A stretch of 64,000 nt of DNA from Yponomeuta sedellus (Eukaryota; Arthropoda; Insecta; Lepidoptera; Yponomeutidae). Positions 33,021 to 45,100 of the stretch are shown here, in pieces. The stretch spans positions 14,444,016-14,508,015 of the forward strand of contig OW203734.1 in NCBI GenBank assembly GCA_934045075.1, written 5' to 3'. Each line of letters opens with the position of its first letter. Position 1 is the first letter of the stretch. Position numbers and translations under genes: made by a program. The notes below the pieces were generated by a model, which was not told the origin of the DNA, searched no databases, and saw nothing but the letters and a program-made list of their open reading frames with translations.

Positions 33021-35268
33021 TTAACCGATTTCCACGAAAAACGGTCGTTTTTGGCAAAAGTTTTCGTTGTACCTCCTGCGGTTGACTGGTAGAAAATGCT
33101 TATGGCATTAAGTTCGCCGCTTTGTACAATTTAATGGTGCAATAAAGTTTTAATAACAATAATAAAAGTGCAAATGTATCTTAATGTATCTCTAAACCAA
33201 GTTTCTTGTCAGTAGGTTCTAAAAACAGCTACTATATTTATTATGATTTGTGATGTTCAATGTCTCTAAAGACGCATTATAAAAGAAGATATGTTTATTT
33301 ATCCATTGGTAATAATAATAAAAGAATTGATTTAACAATTTTATTGCAAGCTGGTTGGTTGGTTTCACTTAAAGTAAACTAGGTTAGTAAAATGTTTCCA
33401 TGGTCTATTAGGTTACAGCGCTATTCAGTGCTGACTAGCGTCACCAATGGAATAAAAATAACTTAATTAAAACTGTTTTTATACGGATTTATGCACATTT
33501 ATTACATTTTTACAATTTTCCGACGTTTCGGCACTTTTTCAGGTGCCGTGGTCCCGGATACTGAAAAAGTGCCGAAACGTCGGAAAAATGTGATAAACGA
33601 GCTTAAATCCGCATAAAAACAGTTTTGATTATGTCTACTGCTCGTGTTAATCTTAGAAAATACCGATTAACCGATTTCCACGAAAAACGGTCGTTTTCGG
33701 CAAAAGTTTTCGTTGTACCTCCTGCGGTTGACAGGTAGAAAATGCTTATGGCATTAAGTTCGCCGCTTTGTACAATTTAATGGTGCAATAAAGTTTTAAT
33801 AATAATAATAAAAGTGCAAATGTATCTTAATGTATCTCTAAACCAAGTTTCTTGTCAGTAGGTTCTAAAAACAGCTACTATATTTATTATGATTTGTGAT
33901 GTTCAATGTCTCTAAAGACGCATTATAAAAGAAGATATGTTTATTTATCCATTGGTAATAATAATAAAAGAATTGATTTAACAATTTTATTGCAAGCTGG
34001 TTGGTTGGTTTCACTTAAAGTAAACTAGGTTAGTAAAATGTTTCCATGGTCTATTAGGTTACAGCGCTATTCAGTGCTGACTAGCGTCACCAATGGAATA
34101 AAAATAACTTAATTAAAACTGTTTTTATACGGATTTATGCACATTTATTACATTTTTACAATTTTCCGACGTTTCGGCACTTTTTCAGGTGCCGTGGTCC
34201 CGGATACTGAAAAAGTGCCGAAACGTCGGAAAAATGTGATAAACGAGCTTAAATCCGCATAAAAACAGTTTTGATTATGTCTACTGCTCGTGTTAATCTT
34301 AGAAAATACCGATTAACCGATTTCCACGAAAAACGGTCGTTTTCGGCAAAAGTTTTCGTTGTACCTCCTGCGGTTGACAGGTAGAAAATGCTTATGGCAT
34401 TAAGTTCGCCGCTTTGTACAATTTAATGGTGCAATAAAGTTTTAATAATAATAATAAAAGTGCAAATGTATCTTAATGTATCTCTAAACCAAGTTTCTTG
34501 TCAGTAGGTTCTAAAAACAGCTACTATATTTATTATGATTTGTGATGTTCAATGTCTCTAAAGACGCATTATAAAAGAAGATATGTTTATTTATCCATTG
34601 GTAATAATAATAAAAGAATTGATTTAACAATTTTATTGCAAGCTGGTTGGTTGGTTTCACTTAAAGTAAACTAGGTTAGTAAAATGTTTCCATGGTCTAT
34701 TAGGTTACAGCGCTATTCAGTGCTGACTAGCGTCACCAATGGAATAAAAATAACTTAATTAAAACTGTTTTTATACGGATTTATGCACATTTATTACATT
34801 TTTACAATTTTCCGACGTTTCGGCACTTTTTCAGGTGCCGTGGTCCCGGATACTGAAAAAGTGCCGAAACGTCGGAAAAATGTAATAAACGAGCTTAAAT
34901 CCGCATAAAAACAGTTTTGATTATGTCTACTGCTCGTGTTAATCTTAGAAAATACCGATTAACCGATTTCCACGAAAAACGGTCGTTTTCGGCAAAAGTT
35001 TTCGTTGTACCTCCTGCGGTTGACAGGTAGAAAATGCTTATGGCATTAAGTTCGCCGCTTTGTACAATTTTATGGTGCAATAAAGTTTTAATAATAATAA
35101 TAAAAGTGCAAATGTATCTTAATGTATCTCTAAACCAAGTTTCTTGTCAGTAGGTTCTAAAAATAGCTACTATATTTATTATGATTTGTGATGTTCAATG
35201 TCTCTAAAGACGCATTATAAAAGAAGATATGTTTATTTATCCATTGGTAATAATAATAAAAGAACATA
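33021..35268 (+). repeat. 646-bp tandem repeat, three full units plus a partial
   Basis: ttaaccgatttccacgaaaa recurs at 33021, 33667, 34313 and 34959, a constant spacing of 646. The fourth unit stops near 35268. Units two and three look almost identical; unit one differs at a few sites. Each unit contains a LINE-like 3' tail (ttgacaggtagaaaatgctt, gtgcaataaagttttaataa) and a 64-bp inverted pair with ccgacgtttcggcac and gtgccgaaacgtcgg. The latter resembles Penelope-type ends. A diverged copy is at 20055-20400 and another piece near 35410-35520. Confidence 0.95.
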
Positions 35269-35763
35269 TCTTTTAAAGGACAAGATCTCAGTGGTAATAA
35301 AGCGAGACAAAAATACTGACAAAGTTGGGGCGAAGTCGAGATAAGATAAAACCCGACGCTAACAATTAGTTTCTTCGTTATGAGTAAAAGGCTTTCTCTT
35401 GTAAAGTATTTATTTAGATTATTAGAGTTCACTTTTGGCAAAGACGCGTTATAAAAGAACATATGTTTTTTTCTATTGGTGGCGCTAGATAGCACTACGT
35501 AGCGCCTTAAGTCGGACCCGTCGCTAAGATACATTTGCACTCAGTAAAACTCTTGTTTAAAGTTCTTAACAACTGCTGGTTCTACAATTATCAGGTCTTT
35601 TCTTTTAAACTCATTCCTCGGAGCATCCGGTTCAAATTAAGTAGACCGCTGTTGTGCTTGTTTAAATGGTAAATCACTGATCGTGGTCTTACGGAAAATT
35701 TGTATCTCAAGACTTGTTTACTTAATAAAATGAAGTGCGCTTATCAGTATAAAGCATTATTAT
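35269..35763. other. Unrecognised, with a diverged array-unit piece
   Basis: 35420-35470 has gcaaagacgcgttataaaag, similar to aagacgcattataaaagaag in the array. No gene seen. Confidence 0.4.
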
Positions 35764-36070
35764 CAGTCATTTGACGCCCACTGCAGGACATAGATAGATA
35801 GATAGAATATTCTTCATTGCATGTACACCAGAGGTATCCCTCATAGTTTTCGAAGCTTCCCGGTCTTGCGCTGCCCGCGGCTGGCCGGTCCCCGCTGCCG
35901 GAACCAGGTCTTCAGACCATCTGGCGGGGGGCCTGCTCCGCCTGGTCTTTACTGATGCATATAAATCTATCAATGAATCAACTTGTATTCGTCTACTACT
36001 GGGCATAGGCCTCCATAGGCACGGCACTTCCTTCTGCGCTCGGTTGTCCTCAATCAGCTCTGTCAGCAAA
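35764..36070 (-). pseudogene. LINE reverse transcriptase C-terminus remnant
   Basis: Minus frame has IQVDSLIDLYASVKTRR, then PPARWSEDLVPAAG and RAAQDREASKTMRDTSGV. It has the RPPxRW-DD and AQDR words of non-LTR reverse transcriptases, with decay. The plus strand carries gctgcccgcggctggccggt, a known-looking LINE segment. Confidence 0.65.
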
Positions 36071-36366
36071 CTGACTCAGACCCTCGGTGCAGTCAACTGA
36101 TAGGCATCCTACTGTGTTGGCTAGTTCGTGGTCTCCACTTGAAAACCGATGCTTATATTTATAGAATAGAATGCATTTATTGACATATTAAGACAAAGGG
36201 TCGAGGCTCAGCATATTGCAACCAAGTCCACGCAGTGATCTTGGCAGCGCTGATTTTCAGCAACGACCCGTAAAATAATTTTATATTACACTAATGCAAC
36301 TTAGAGGTGGGCTCTGCTCTTCAGTGGTACGTTTTTTACTAGTACGGAGGGTAGGAACTTAACTAG
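36071..36366. other. Repeat fragment near 36175-36260
   Basis: cagcgctgattttcagcaac is shared with the LINE-like end at 47074-47245. Otherwise unrecognised. Confidence 0.35.
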
Positions 36367-36560
36367 ACGACCTCTGTGGTGCAGCGGTAGCGCATCAGCC
36401 TACTATGCGAGAGGTCCCGGGTTCAAACCCCGGTTGAGGGCAAAAAAACCCTAGGTCTTGTATGTTTACATGTTTGTCGCTGTTTCTGGTTCCCACGACA
36501 CAGGGTATCCTAGTGTTGGGTTGGCCCCACAATGTATGTGCCTGCATGTAAATGTGGTAG
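36367..36560 (+). mobile_element. SINE family F
   Basis: gacctctgtggtgcagcggt, gcgagaggtcccgggttcaa, aggtcttgtatgtttacatg and gacacagggtatcctagtgt. Frames overlapping it on both strands are by-products. Confidence 0.8.
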
Positions 36561-36852
36561 GAAACGTTGTTAAAAAAAATATACCCTCCATTTTGAAAGG
36601 GCAGACAAGAGTTTGCTTCAATTTGTATAGGAAATATATAATTGATGATTGAATCCCCTTCTGTGTGTTTACATTCCTTGTATATGTATGTTTGACAAGA
36701 CAACAATGTTCGCCCATTAATTACACAAACAATAGACACCAAATTAATATTATATCTGGTATCAATCTATTCACAACCGGCATCATTCTTGTAGTACAAA
36801 ACGTTAGTGATGTCCAAATGTCCAACAAAGTTCACTTTGTAATTTTATTAAA
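36561..36852. other. Unrecognised intergenic DNA
   Basis: No supported feature. Confidence 0.3.
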
Positions 36853-36993
36853 TACTAGCTAACGCAGCGAACTTCGTACTTCCTAACAGTCGATTTAGTT
36901 TTCTCTCCGTAAGAACCATCATCGTACTTCAAGGAAGGAATATTAAAAAAAAACAATTAGGGAAATTGGTTCAGCTGCTTTCGAGATTTGCGC
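36853..36993 (-). mobile_element. Helitron-like repeat (family L)
   Basis: tactagctaacgcagcgaac, ctccgtaagaaccatcatcg and ttggttcagctgctttcgag; minus orientation. Joins the LINE at 36993. Confidence 0.55.
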
Positions 36994-37905
36994 TTACATT
37001 AATGTGAGTAAGACGAAAGTACTGGTCTTTGAAAAAGATGATGAAATGACCGAGTGCAAGATAACGATGAAAGAGTGGAACAAGTAAAAGAATTTGTCTA
37101 TTTGGGGATCCTGTTTACGAGGGATGAAAAGTGTGAAGGTGACGGCCTCTGTGACGCAGCGGTAGCGCATCTGCCTACCATGCAAGAGGTTCCGGATTCG
37201 AACCCCGGCTGGGGACAAAAAAAACTCCAGGTCTTGGATGTTTACATGTTTGTGATGTGATGGTTCCCACGACACAGGGTATCCTAGTGTGGGGCCAGAA
37301 GTAATGTATGTGCCTGTATGTAAATGTTATGTATGTATGTATGATATAGGTGCACTCCATTGTGTGCAGCCGAAACATTTCCAAAAGAGCGAGATTGGCT
37401 ATTTATAATAGTGTGCTGGTCCCAACACTTGTGTATTGTAGTGAGACTTAGGTGTGGCAAAAGAAGCAAGCAAGTAGAATTAATGCAGTAGAAATGAGAT
37501 CCTGAGGAAATGAGGTCATGTGTAGTGTTAGGTACTTTGAATGACAGTATACGCAATAGTCTGATTAGAGAACGCTGTGGACTGGAAGAGGATGTAGTGA
37601 CTAGAATTGAGAAAGGAACGTTGCGTTGGTTTGGGCATGTGGAGAGGATGAAGGAAGAAAGATTAACGAACCAAATATATATTTTGAATGTGAGTGGAAG
37701 GGCTGGTAAGGGACGTCCCAGGCCGACATACATTGACCAATTAGGGGATGTATTAGCAAAGGGAAAAATAAAAAGTACCCGGAACCGGCGTGCGTGCACG
37801 AAACTACTTACGAACGTTGATGAAGCGAAGGTGATCCGTCACGATTGTGGCCAGTGACAGTCCCTGGTCTCTGCCTACCCCTATGGGAAACAGGCGTGAG
37901 GTTAT
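36993..37905 (+). pseudogene. LINE reverse transcriptase C-terminal part, split by a SINE
   Basis: Fragments in shifting frames: VSKTKVLVFEKDDEMTECK, VKEFVYLGILFTRDEKCEG, then after the SINE at 37141-37350 KRARLAIYNSVLVPTLVYC, RNSLIRERCGLEEDVV, LRWFGHVERMKEERLT and STRNRRACTKLL. These are the ordered C-terminal words of a common lepidopteran LINE reverse transcriptase. Stop codons and frame changes make it dead. Its 3' UTR (gtctctgcctacccctatgg, ggttatgtatgta) defines family G, found at 12957, 31645 and 31895. Confidence 0.85.
37141..37350 (+). mobile_element. SINE family F inside the LINE
   Basis: gacggcctctgtgacgcagc, B box region gattcgaaccccggctgggg, body and gtatgtgcctgtatgtaaat with a gtatgtatgtat tail. 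Confidence 0.8.
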
Positions 37906-37939
37906 GTATGTACGAATATGCAAAAGTTTATTACTTATT

Positions 37940-38130
37940 TATTTAATAAAGTTGTGGAACGCGCTGCCATCATCTGTCTTTCTGGAGACATATAACCTGG
38001 GTGTCTTTAAAAGTAGGGTTAACCGGCATTTAACAGGTAAGCACGTAACATTGTAGACCCCGTCTTCGCTTACCATCAGGCGTGACTGGGGTCAAGTGTA
38101 ACCTGTTCTACATAATTTTTTTTTTTTCAT
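37940..38130 (+). pseudogene. C-terminal tail of another LINE reverse transcriptase
   Basis: Frame reads LWNALPSSVFLETYNL then GVFKSRVNRHL, the W-LP--VF---NL--FK--V--HL ending typical of CR1/Jockey-like reverse transcriptases. It is followed by the 3' UTR ccatcaggcgtgactggggt and a poly-T run at 38118. Confidence 0.7.
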
Positions 38131-38194
38131 TAAATTGTTTTTGAGTGTAATTTAACATGGTTTTTTATTTCATTTTAATTTATTGTCGAGAGAT

Positions 38195-38440
38195 CGACGG
38201 CCTCGGTGGCGCAGCGGTTTGGCACGCTGACTGTAAAACCGAAGGTCTCGGGTACGATCCCCGGCCGGGTCAAACTAGGAAACGAACTTTTCTAGTTTGT
38301 CTCGGGTCTTGGATGTTATCTATGTATTTATTGTATTAAATCTATCGTTGAGTTAGCACCTGTAACACAAGTCATTTAGTTGTACTTAGTATAGGGCTAT
38401 CGAGATCTGTGTACTATGTCCATGAATATTTATATTTTAT
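38195..38440 (+). mobile_element. tRNA-derived SINE (family N)
   Basis: acggcctcggtggcgcagcg, B-box region gggtacgatccccggccggg, and the 3' end ctatgtccatgaatatttat. End-to-end match to 30651-30895. Confidence 0.8.
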
Positions 38441-38677
38441 ATTTTTATATTTTAAATGATACGAACTCTGAACTTGTCATGCAAAACATCCAAAGATTCT
38501 CTTGTGGTGTAGCAAGTAGCGCCGTCTTATGCAATTCATATCGTACATGTTATAAAATAGCATTTTACTTTCAAGTAATTTCACTATCGACAACTTTTTT
38601 TTCCATTATTGTCAATATAGGAAACTCAATTTGGATCATCATCACTTCGAATATGTTAATTTTCATGGTTAATTATC

Positions 38678-38848
38678 TATAATATAAAAATGAGTCGCCA
38701 ATATCGAGAGCAGCTGAACCGATTTCGCAAATTCTTTTTTTAGAATTTTCCTTGAAGTACGAGTATGGTTCTTATGGAGAGAAAAGTAATTTTTTTTTAA
38801 AGAATATAAACTGCTACGCGGCACGAAGTTCGCTGGGTCAGCTAGTTT
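38678..38848 (+). mobile_element. Helitron-like repeat (family L)
   Basis: tctataatataaaaatgagt at the start; cagctgaaccgatttcgcaa inside; ends gctgggtcagctag before t. The 95-aa frame at 38752 overlaps it by chance. Confidence 0.6.
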
Positions 38849-39496
38849 ATTATAATTTAGCAGAAGATAACAAAAATTTTACTGGAGTAATTTACTTTAC
38901 AAAATTACAATACGTCCTTCCCACCAAAAAAACGACGAGGCAAGATGGCGCCTCCCTTTCTTTTTTTATAATGACGTCATCACATGAAGGTTTCATAATT
39001 TCATGTTTATCTAGATTGTCAAGCAAATTTCTGTACTAATAAGATAGTCAAATTGAATTGAATATGTACTATTACAATAAAGTTTAACCACATTAACGGT
39101 AGGTATTTAATTTATTAAACATCGCTGACATTTGTGTAATGTTTTAAGCAGTAGAAGATTTTCCGCCTCAACTAAGCTGATGTCAAAGGCGTTTTATCTC
39201 CCACTTTTAAGCATCGTATTTCTCACTCGCCCTCTGGCCCGCAAAGAAAACAATGTGAAAACCCCACAGTTGGTATTCCATATGCAAACCCGCTTTGAGC
39301 TTAGGCTTCGGACTCCTGTTTTTTTTCTCCTTCAATTAAAATGCTAATTGTGACGAATAATTCAGAAAGGGAACATTTTATGCCCTCATTAAAAAGAGAA
39401 CCTCCTTTATAAGGCCGACCCTGCTAATGCTAGGTTAGCTTTATTTTATGTGTTGTTAAATTAATATCGGGGATAGGCGCTAATTTACAAGGAGCC
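38849..39496. other. Unrecognised intergenic DNA
   Basis: No supported feature. The 71-aa frame at 39132-39347 has no domain. Confidence 0.35.
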
Positions 39497-40015
39497 TAAG
39501 AGCCTAAGCACACTACGTATTTTAAACGCGCATATGACTCGCGTATACGCGCTCAAACGAGATTCGAACGCAACTTGGTAACCTAAGCATACGGGTAGAT
39601 GGTGAAACGCGCCTCTACTGCGCGTATACGCGCGGATAAAACGTGATGCAATCCCTCGTAGCTTTAGCGTTTTGATCAGATATTCGCCCTCATTTGTACA
39701 ATGGATATTGGACAGACCCATTTAAAAGTGAAAGAAGATTGTGTGGTCATTATCATACATCGATTGAAAAATTGGCAAACCTTCTTTAATTTTCGAATTG
39801 AAACCTTATATGATAATTCGAATGTCACATTCGTCATTCCAAGAACTTCCATTCATTCTAAAACCGGAGTTAACTCGTCAAAATACAAAAATGAGGCAAA
39901 GCGGTAGCATGAGCGCGCGTGCCCCTCCTCTGCCCCTTTATATGGATTTAACCACGCGTATAAGTGCGATTGTATCGCGTTAAACGTGAGTTTCAATCAA
40001 TACAAACGCAGCAAT

Positions 40016-40020
40016 CTGTC
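40016..40020. other. Target duplication of BEL/Pao, left
   Basis: ctgtc here and at 46064-46068. Removing the element restores a continuous site. Five bases is the usual length for BEL/Pao. Confidence 0.9.
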
Positions 40021-40195
40021 TGTTGCCGACCGGCCAATCAACCTTTTTTAAGTATTTTACTTTTTGATAGCGTTTTATATTATTATGTCTACTTTTTAAA
40101 AATAGGACATTGTCATTGCAAAACTAAAAAAAGACAGATTAAAAGATTCCTACAAGATTTTCGCGTTTTCATCAATTTTACGTGCATTCGTTTCA
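40021..40195 (+). repeat. 5' LTR of BEL/Pao
   Basis: Starts tgttgccgaccggccaatca and ends cgtgcattcgtttca. 175 bp, same length and sequence as 45889-46063 by eye. Confidence 0.95.
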
Positions 40196-40208
40196 TGGTG
40201 TCAGAAGT
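40196..40208 (+). promoter_or_regulatory. Primer binding site, tRNA-Leu type
   Basis: tggtgtcagaagt directly follows the LTR. It is complementary to the 3' end of a tRNA-Leu whose acceptor ends in TCTGACA-CCA (from memory). Minus-strand DNA synthesis would start here. Confidence 0.75.
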
Positions 40209-40220
40209 AAAGGAAAAATA

Positions 40221-42074
40221 ATGCCCATAACGCGCTCAGTAGCGAAAAATCAATTCCAGACAGGGGTAAGTGAAATCGCTCCAGCCCCATCGTCAGGCAT
40301 TACGCTTGCTCAAGCTTGCCACGATGAGGCTCTCTTACAGGAGCATTGTATTTCCGAGCCTTTTTTACCTGTTGAATTGCCAGAATCTGTCCAATTGCAA
40401 AAACCGGTACCTTCAAGCACGCATTCCGCAACGTCATCGCGAGCCTCTATCAAGACCCAGAAGTTGTCTGCCATAGCAAGGCATGCTCGCTTAAGTGCGG
40501 AACGAGAGCGAAGGTTAGCCGAACATGACCGCAAAGCAGCCGAGTTGGAACTGCAGGCGGAACTCGCGGCTATTGAGTCTGCCGCTTCAGAAAAAAGCAA
40601 CTCAACTCAAAGGTGGTTGATTGAGTGTGAAGATAATAATATTCGTGGTAATAACGAACAATTCCCTTGCAGTGCTTTAGACGTCGGATACGTACCTACT
40701 GCGGGAACTGCACAAAATGTCGCCGTTATCTCTACAAGCGCAAATGCGCCGCGTGGAGATCTTTGCCAACAGTTCAACGACAAAACGAACTCTACAAACA
40801 TATTAGGCACACACTACAATAAATCCTCACCTGCGATTTGTAATATTGACGACAAAAATAAAACGATTAGTAATGCACAGACACAAGACTCATTTATTAA
40901 ACTGGCGCAAGTTATTGCAGAACTTGGAAGCAAGAAGGAACATGTGAGTATTAAACTTCCTTTGTACGATGGTAGCGTCTCTGGCTGGCTCATGTTCAAG
41001 AAGACGTACTCGCGATCTGAAGCTAGATTCAGCCCGGAAGAGAACTTGGCCAGGCTCGATACTGCGTTGTGTGGAGCCGCCAAGGAAGCTGTATCTGCTC
41101 TTCTCATGACTGCCGCGCATCCAGCACAGATAATGAGTTCCCTGGAGAGTCGCTTTGGCCAGCCGGAATCCATTATTCTGCACCAACTCTCCTCCATCAG
41201 GTCTTTAGCCAGGTTGCCGCTGCACGAGTCTCCGAAGGACCTTAACATCTTTGCGTGCCGCCTTCGAAATTGTGTCGAAGTGATTAGGGAGCTGCATCAG
41301 CCTGAGTATCTAGCCTCACCCGAACTTGTTGGTACCATCATAGGGAAATTAACCCCTCTTTTACGTTATAGATGGGCCGACTTTGCATCTTCGAGTGATG
41401 CCCCTAAAATACATAAGCTAGAACTACTATCAGATTTTTTAGATAATGAATCCAAACGCTTAGCAAAATATTGTACATTTGGTTCAGAAAATTTGTACGG
41501 AAAATCTGTCACAACAAATAATTCACAGATTATCAAAACAAATGTCGCTAGTAAGCAACACTCAAAAGTTTTTCATGCGACACTGTCAACAAAACCAAAG
41601 AGTTTGACAGCATGTAGATATTGCAAAACGGGTACACACGAAGTTCATGACTGTGAAAAGTTTATCTTATTACCTATTGATGAACGCTGGCAATGGGTTA
41701 CCGAAAATAAGGTCTGTTATAGATGTTTATCTAAAGGTTCACATAAATATTTAGCTTGCAGGAAACACTGCGAAGTCACCGGATGCAGGTACAGTCGGAG
41801 ACATAATACCTTGCTCCATCGACCTACGGTTGAAACTGCTGCTCATGTTGATATAGATGAACACGATGAGCACCCGTCTGAGGAGGTACCAACTGCTATT
41901 GTATCTCATAGTGCCTCCCCTAACCCAATGCAAAGGCCTTTATTAAAGGTTCTACCTGTCACTATTATCGGTCCTGAAGGTAGTTTTGATACGTATGCAC
42001 TACTTGACGATGGGTCTACGGCCTCATTTATAGACAAATCTGTAGCTGACTTGATAGGTGCTACCGGGCCATGA
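40221..42074 (+). pseudogene. gag and start of protease, prematurely stopped
   Basis: The frame from the first ATG after the primer site (MPITRSVAKNQF; an upstream GTG lies inside the LTR and is unlikely to be used) gives 617 residues. Residues about 85-150 are charged and coiled-coil-like (RLSAERERRLAEHDRKAAEL). About 245-420 is a DUF1759-type Gag region (LPLYDGSVSGWLMFKKTYSR, ASPELVGTIIGKLTPLL). From residue 465 there are two zinc-knuckle-like clusters (CRYCKTGTHEVHDC, CYRCLSKGSHKYLAC). The aspartic protease begins with LLDDGSTASFID at about 595. The stop TGA at 42072-42074 comes from the inverted insertion, so protease and everything after it are cut off from Gag. Confidence 0.9.
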
Positions 42075-42142
42075 AACGAATGCACGTAAAATTGATGAAA
42101 ACGCGAAAATCTTGTAGCTGACTTGATAGGTGCTACCGGGCC
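42071..42142 (+). other. 72-bp template-switch insertion (inverted U5/primer-site copy plus 30-bp duplication)
   Basis: 42069-42117 is the exact reverse complement of 40150-40198, covering the LTR end, the LTR/primer-site junction and the first primer-site bases. It is followed by a second copy (42113-42142) of the 30 bp at 42041-42070, starting tgtagctgacttgataggtg. Overlaps of cc at entry and tgtag at exit act as microhomology. Length 72 keeps the frame, but it introduces stops at 42072, 42087, 42093 and 42096. Confidence 0.95.
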
Positions 42143-45100
42143 TAAAAGTCAAATTCAGGTCGAGTGTATTGGCGGTCTTGGTAAAAATATAGAGGTTAAT
42201 TTCGTGAACATTAAAGTCAAGGGCTGCCACAGTAAACAAACACACGATATTGTAGCGAGGTCCATTCCAAATTTGACTATTGCTAAACAGTGTATTCGTT
42301 CAGAGCAAATCAAAACCTGCGATTATCTACGCGATTTAAACGATGTTTTGTGCTATGAAAATGCAAAACCTATGCTTCTGCTTGGCATTGATAATTGGCA
42401 TCTTACCTTTTCAAAAACCATACGTTGCGGTAAGGTGTCACAACCAGCAGCGTCTTTGACTCCGTTAGGTTGGGTTCTATACGGCTCTACTACAACCATG
42501 TCCAGGCCTGTCAACTTCGTGAACCATGCTATTACAGAGTGCGAAGAAGATAGTCTAAGGGACAGCCGTACTTTAGATACCCTCATCAAAGACTATTACA
42601 GTTTAGATTCTATAGGTATAGAAAAAAAAGATTACCGCTCTGTTGAGGAACAAAGAGCTTTGATATTGCTAGAGGAAACTACTAGGCGTCTACCGTCTGG
42701 AAGATTTCAGACAGGACTACTGTGGCGTGACAATATCGAACAGGTCCCCGACAGCCGTCCACTCGCTTTACGCCGTTTTAGAACTCTAGAATCTAAGATG
42801 AATAAAGACTCCAACTACGCTAGCAAATATAAACAAAATATTCATGCTATGCTTGATAAGGATTACGCAGAATTGTGCACTGCCACTCCTTCCGGTATCT
42901 CATGGTATTTACCGCATTTTGGTGTGGTACATCCACAAAAGAAGAAACTTAGAATTGTTTGTGATGCCGCCGCTAAGTGCGAAGGTGTAAGCCTAAATTC
43001 CCTTTTACTGCCCGGGCCCGACCTTCTCCAATCCTTGATAGCCATTTTGATGCGATTCAGAGAAGGCCGTATAGCTCTTTCGGCTGATATACGGGAAATG
43101 TTTCCACAAATTAAAATCAGACCAGAAGACCGTGACGCTCAGCGCTTTTTATGGCGCGACGATCCTAAACAACCTATCCAGGAATATCGCATGTCATCTA
43201 TGATGTTCGGTACAGTGTGTAGTCCATTTACGGCCTTGTACCTTAAAAATAAAATCGCTACCGAACATCAGAGATCGCACCCAAAAGCTGCAGCGGCTAT
43301 TATTCGTGACACGTACATGGACGATTACTTAGGTAGTTGCGACAATGAAGAAGAAGCCGCACTTTTGTCCTTAGATATCGTATCGGTCTTAGGCTCAGCC
43401 AAATTTGAAATGAGGTCTTGGGTGTCAAATTCTGCAAAAGCGCTGACTAGACTACCTCCCGATCTTTGCGCTGTTGGGGCCACGACGGTAAAGGTAGGCC
43501 CAGACTCGCGAACTTCGACACGCGTCTTAGGAGTTTCCTGGGACATTGCTAACGACACACTGTCCTTTCCACATATTGAACTAGATAAAATACCAGAGAA
43601 ATTAACAAAACGCGTTGTCCTTTCCAACCTTATGAAAATTTACGGCCCTTTAGGTCTACTTACTCCCGCAGTTATAAAAGGTCGTGTCCTATTCCAAAAA
43701 ACTTGGAAACTTGCTACATCTTGGGATGAATTATTACCAAAACAATTCATAGACAAGTGGAGAGACTGGTTCACAAGCTTGCTCAAAATTTTGAACAATT
43801 GTGTACCTCGTTGTTATGTCACTGTAAACGATCCTATAAGTTCAGTGCAATTACATGTTTTCGCGGACGCGAGCGAGCAAGCGTACAGTTGCGTTGCTTA
43901 CTGGCGCTTTATGTGTCCAAACGGAAAAATACAAGTCTCGTTGATCAGCGGTAAAGCCCGCGTTGCTCCTTTGAAGCCTACGACTATACCTAGGCTGGAG
44001 CTTCAGGCGGCTCTTATAGCTGCTCGCTTATCTGTATTTATTGTCGAATCTCACAAACGAAAGCCAGAAAGGGTCTTTTTCTGGTCAGACTCACAAACGG
44101 TACTCAAATGGCTACGATCTGACCCAGGCACGTTTAGAACCTTTGTTGCTCATAGAGTTTGTGAAATTTGCGAGATCACCAATGTTTCCGATTGGAAGTA
44201 TGTACCTTCATCTTTGAATGTTGCGGACGACGCGACCAGATTTAAAGATGAATTTACCATAAATTCTCGATGGTTTACCGGGCCATCATTCTTGCATCAA
44301 TCACCAGCCGAATGGCCCTGTGAACTTACAACTGTCAACACACCAACTTCTGAAGAATGCAGAACCAACAAAGCCTTGGTGGGTTTGACATTGACTCAGT
44401 CACGTGACTTACCATCACCCGTGCTAGCTGACTACACCCGCTTTAGTGTGTGGTTACGGTTTATTCGAGCTACCGCGCGAGCGCACCAGTGTGCCGCGAA
44501 ATTTCGGCATTCGTCTCAAGACTCAAAATTTCCGCAATGTGGTTTAGCAATTTTAGACGTCGCTTTTATCTCATCGGCAGAACGTCATGCCTTTTTGCAT
44601 ATACAATTAGATTCTTTCAAAGACGAATATCTCGCGATTGACGCTGCACGCCCCGTTTCTAAAGAGAGTAGACTTAAAAACTTGTCGTTAATAATAGGAA
44701 ATGATAGGCTATTACGGTTATCAGGCCGCACGGGAGCGTCCACTGCCATTGATTCACAGCCAGTTGTTCTTGATGGAAAGCACCCGCTCACTCGCCTACT
44801 AATCGACTCCTACCACGTCAAGTTTGCCCACAGCAACAACGAACTCGTGGTGAACGAATTACGGCAACGTTTCTACATCCTTGGGGTGAGACCATCTGTG
44901 AGAAGTGTGGCGTCACACTGTCAGCACTGCCGGAATATGAAGGCTAAGCCACAGGTGCCGCCGATCGGAGATTTACCTGAAGCCAGGATGGCTCATCACG
45001 TTCGTCCTTTCACTTACGTCGGTGTCGACTATTTTGGTCCTTTGAACGTCACATCAGGACGACGACCCATGAAGCACTGGGTAGCTTTATTCACCTGCCT

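Noticed and set aside
33021..35268. CRISPR-like array
   Set aside because: The repeat unit is 646 bp with no spacers, in eukaryotic transposon-rich DNA.
38416..38682. 88-aa hydrophobic frame
   Set aside because: AT-rich chance frame beginning in a SINE tail, with no signal or domain.
40310..41248. Minus-strand frames of 96-144 aa under gag
   Set aside because: Shadows of the plus-strand gag frame, with no domain of their own.
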